42,669 bases of DNA from an uncultured Streptococcus sp. (GTDB lineage Bacteria; Bacillota; Bacilli; Lactobacillales; Streptococcaceae). Below the pieces are notes generated by a model. That model was not told where the DNA came from. It made no database searches and saw nothing but the letters and a program-made list of their open reading frames with translations. The stretch covers positions 1-42,669 of the forward strand of contig CAMBAD010000010.1 in assembly GCA_945864085.1 (NCBI GenBank), given 5' to 3'. Positions 40,664 through 42,669 of this stretch are shown piece after piece. Numbering within the stretch: the first letter of the stretch is position 1; every line of letters starts with the position of its first letter. The position numbers were made by a program, and so were the translations under genes.

Positions 40664-40701
40664 AAAAAAAGACCTAAAAGACGAACATTCCCATCTTTTA
40701 G
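40664..40701 (-). terminator. Terminator of the ComR-like regulator gene
   Basis: On the minus strand CTAAAAGA and TCTTTTAG pair around a 12-base loop, followed by GTC and seven T, about 35 bases past the regulator stop. Confidence 0.8.
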
Positions 40702-40714
40702 ATCCTTCATCAAT

Positions 40715-40726
40715 GACATTCATGTC
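40715..40726. promoter_or_regulatory. Perfect ComR-box-like palindrome just after the regulator gene
   Basis: GACATTCATGTC, a perfect GACATNNATGTC palindrome, 10 bases downstream of the regulator stop. In competence loci the box of comS lies at this place, but no pheromone-like ORF follows before the terminator. Confidence 0.65.
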
Positions 40727-40735
40727 ACTGATAAA

Positions 40736-41653
40736 TTATAGTTGCAAATATTTTTTCAAATCTTTCTGCCATTCCTCTGCCAATTTCTGTGCTAAATAGT
40801 CATTTCCAATGACCTGCGCAAACAATTTGGCTGACTGATAAACCTTTTCAGCTTTTTCATAATTTCTCTCTAATTTCAAAGCCGTTTTCCATTCCAGCAT
40901 AAACAAGAGAGGTTTCTTTTGATAATCTTGCGTCTCTTCCATTATTCCACGAAGACAATCAATATAGATAGGGGCATCTTCATAAAATTCTACCAGTTCA
41001 AAGCAGGCAAGACCTGAGATAATCGCATCTCTCAAATAAAAGGTATCTTCTAGCCGAACAAATGCCTGGCTTCTCGCTAATTTTTTCATCAACAACGAGA
41101 TGGAATCAAAATTGTCTTGAACTCTACTGACTGTATTCTCTCCTATTGTTTGCTGGACAAAAAAGAGCCGGATAAGAATCAAGTCATTGACATCACATAC
41201 TTCTTTATTCATAAGAAACGGCAAGGTTTCTGCCAATAAACCTACTGCATAATCTGGTTGATTGGTCCGCACCATATCAACCATAGCCTGCATAGCTTCA
41301 CAAATTCTTTGCTCAGACTTTGGAAGTTCTTCAAAATAAGTGTCATATATGGTTTCGATATACCCATCCTGTTTATCCAACACTTCCACTTTATTATATA
41401 TCGGCTCCCGCAACAGCTTGTACTTGAGTTCCAGATAACCTTTGGGCAGGTCCTTATAGTCTGGCATTAAGCTATAGGCTGGAAGCCCCAAACGATTGGC
41501 AATGTACTCTAACTTGGGAATAGAGGGCTGAGATTGACCACTTTCTATCCGAGCCAGCTGTCGTACGGTCAACTCGGATTCATCTCCACAAAAATCTGGT
41601 CGGCTCAGACCCTTTTCTAGCCGCAATTGCTCGATTTTTTGTCCTAAAGTCAT
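40736..41653 (-). CDS. ComR-like Rgg-family regulator of the bacteriocin locus
   Basis: 305 residues, GGGGGA site before ATG. XRE helix-turn-helix at residues 1-65 (DESELTVRQLARIESGQSQP; LEYIANRLGLPAYSL), followed by an all-helical peptide-binding domain. Segments such as LKYKLLREPIY and IETIYDTYFEELPKSEQRI match the ComR pattern as I remember it. ComR proteins bind a small secreted pheromone and GACAT-type boxes; the paralogues ScuR and SarF of Streptococcus salivarius control bacteriocins. It lies directly upstream of two such boxes and the bacteriocin gene. No cognate peptide gene was found. Confidence 0.82.
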   Translation of the reverse strand: MTLGQKIEQLRLEKGLSRPDFCGDESELTVRQLARIESGQSQPSIPKLEYIANRLGLPAYSLMPDYKDLPKGYLELKYKLLREPIYNKVEVLDKQDGYIETIYDTYFEELPKSEQRICEAMQAMVDMVRTNQPDYAVGLLAETLPFLMNKEVCDVNDLILIRLFFVQQTIGENTVSRVQDNFDSISLLMKKLARSQAFVRLEDTFYLRDAIISGLACFELVEFYEDAPIYIDCLRGIMEETQDYQKKPLLFMLEWKTALKLERNYEKAEKVYQSAKLFAQVIGNDYLAQKLAEEWQKDLKKYLQL

Positions 41654-41721
41654 ATCGGTTCCCCCTGCTTCACATTTTCACGCCTTACTCAAACAGTATA
41701 TCACATCTTGCAAGCCTTTAC

Positions 41722-41745
41722 AAAAAACACCAGCCTAGGCTGATG
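41722..41745 (-). terminator. Terminator of malQ
   Basis: On the minus strand ACATCAGCCTAGGCTGGTGT is followed by six T; the hairpin contains the malQ stop codon. Confidence 0.88.
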
Positions 41746-42669
41746 TTTCTGTAGATTCTTGTTCTTTAGCTTTTGAAATAGCATTCTCACGGCGGTAGGT
41801 CACTGTCAAGTCAAGCAAGTCTGCTTCGATGGCAGGAGTTAGCTGGCCTGGTAGCATTCGCCAAGTCCAGTTGCCGCCAAGTGTGTTTGGTAGATTCATA
41901 CGGGCGGAACCATCTAGCCCTAGCAGGTCCTGCATGGTCACAACAGCCATAAAGGCTGGTGAGCCAAAGAGCAGGCGGAATAAGGCATGGCTGACCGTCT
42001 CATCCTCACGACGGTTGCTGTACTTGTCTAGGAAGGCGCGTGAGGCAGCAGTCGTTTCATTTTCATACCAACCAAGAATGGTGTCATTATCGTGGGTGCC
42101 TGTATAGGCTACAACATTGTTGGGATGGTTATGTGGCATCTCAATGCTGTCGCCTTCTGAATCAAAGGCAAACTGCAAGACCTTCATGCCTGGGAAACCT
42201 GTTTTGTCACGCAACTGAATAACCTTATCTGTCAAGATACCCAGGTCTTCTGCGATAATGTTCAAATCACCCAAGTGGTGCTTGATAGTTTCAAACAATT
42301 CAAAACCTGGCGCCTCAACACGGTAGCCATTGATTGCAGTTTCCTCACCAGCAGGGATTTCCCAGAAGGAAGCAAAGCCGATGAAATGGTCAATACGAAC
42401 CATGTCATAAATCTTGAAAGACTCACGCAAGCGGGCTACCCACCAAGTGAAGCCATCCTGTTTCATGGCTTCCCAATCGTAAATTGGATTGCCCCAGAGC
42501 TGACCAATTTCTGAAAAGGCATCTGGCGGACAACCGGCAACCACGCTCGGCTTGCCTTCTTCATCCGTCTTAAAGAAATGAGGGTTGGCCCACATATCCG
42601 CAGAATCAGCCGCAATATAAATCGGCATATCCCCAACAAACTCGATTCCTTTGGCATTGGCGTAAGCCT
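41735..42669 (-). CDS. malQ: 4-alpha-glucanotransferase MalQ, partial (N-terminus off right edge)
   Basis: The last 311 residues of a GH77 enzyme, open through the right edge. Family blocks are visible: FVGDMPIYIAADSADMW, the nucleophile block MVRIDHFIGFASFWEIPAG, the acid/base block NIIAEDLG and AYTGTHDNDTILGWY. It transfers alpha-1,4-glucan segments in maltodextrin use. The coding end is fused to its terminator. In streptococci malQ is normally followed by the glycogen phosphorylase gene malP; here the ComR-like regulator gene follows instead. Confidence 0.94.
   Translation of the reverse strand, partial: AYANAKGIEFVGDMPIYIAADSADMWANPHFFKTDEEGKPSVVAGCPPDAFSEIGQLWGNPIYDWEAMKQDGFTWWVARLRESFKIYDMVRIDHFIGFASFWEIPAGEETAINGYRVEAPGFELFETIKHHLGDLNIIAEDLGILTDKVIQLRDKTGFPGMKVLQFAFDSEGDSIEMPHNHPNNVVAYTGTHDNDTILGWYENETTAASRAFLDKYSNRREDETVSHALFRLLFGSPAFMAVVTMQDLLGLDGSARMNLPNTLGGNWTWRMLPGQLTPAIEADLLDLTVTYRRENAISKAKEQESTETSA

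Noticed and set aside
40650..40720. A 22-codon ORF starting in the box downstream of the ComR-like gene, as a ComS-type pheromone
   Set aside because: It lacks a ribosome site, runs through the terminator hairpin and has no hydrophobic N-terminus or tryptophan-rich pheromone end.
40572..40799. 75-residue rightward ORF beside the ComR-like regulator
   Set aside because: It covers the bacteriocin promoter, both boxes and the regulator terminator, and overlaps the regulator 3' end; it has no plausible start signal.

Overview
The window reads as a low-GC streptococcal chromosome carrying most of an integrative conjugative element (ICE). The housekeeping genes (nrdD-nrdG, mutS-argR-argS, malQ), the ComR-type regulator and the LPxTG wall proteins all point to Streptococcus. 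Streptococcus suis or a near relative is my best guess; this rests on family resemblance and gene order, not on a search.

Region 1 (1 to about 23.4 kb) is an ICE of the Tn916/ICESt3 superfamily. Almost everything is transcribed leftwards. From right to left: a regulation end with an ImmR-like repressor and ImmA-like M78 protease (21965-23177, rightward); two candidate small RNAs in an 830-base gene-poor stretch (20557-21387); small accessory genes including a DUF4160 pair (18798-20556); two large wall-anchored surface proteins, a SEC10/PgrA surface-exclusion protein and an antigen I/II-family adhesin; then the transfer module of two DUF961 genes, the coupling ATPase TcpA, an oriT-like hairpin next to a G-quadruplex motif, the MobT relaxase, five small genes in the place where Tn916 has ardA, a third LPxTG protein, TcpC, TcpD, TcpE, VirB4 and a VirB6-like channel protein that runs off the left edge. 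No integrase or excisionase is visible. They should lie left of base 1, as in ICESt3 where int/xis sit opposite the regulation module.

Region 2 (23.4 to 30.4 kb) starts with a LOG-family gene and continues with the anaerobic ribonucleotide reductase locus: nrdD, a 44-residue protein, a YunD-like metallophosphatase gene, a GNAT gene, nrdG and a second GNAT gene. This locus has been invaded by short elements. A 102-bp TA-flanked MITE splits the metallophosphatase gene, and a second 102-bp copy sits inside a palindromic element between nrdD and the rest of the locus.

Region 3 (30.2 to 37.2 kb) holds a small membrane protein, mutS-argR, divergent argS, a secreted CHAP/SH3 protein and two small membrane protein genes.

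Region 4 (37.2 to 42.7 kb) is a lactococcin 972-type bacteriocin locus: a ComR-like regulator, ComR-box-like palindromes, a decayed bacteriocin gene (frameshift plus two stops) and an intact DUF1430/ABC transporter operon. The 3' part of malQ fills the right edge.

No tRNA, rRNA or CRISPR array was seen.
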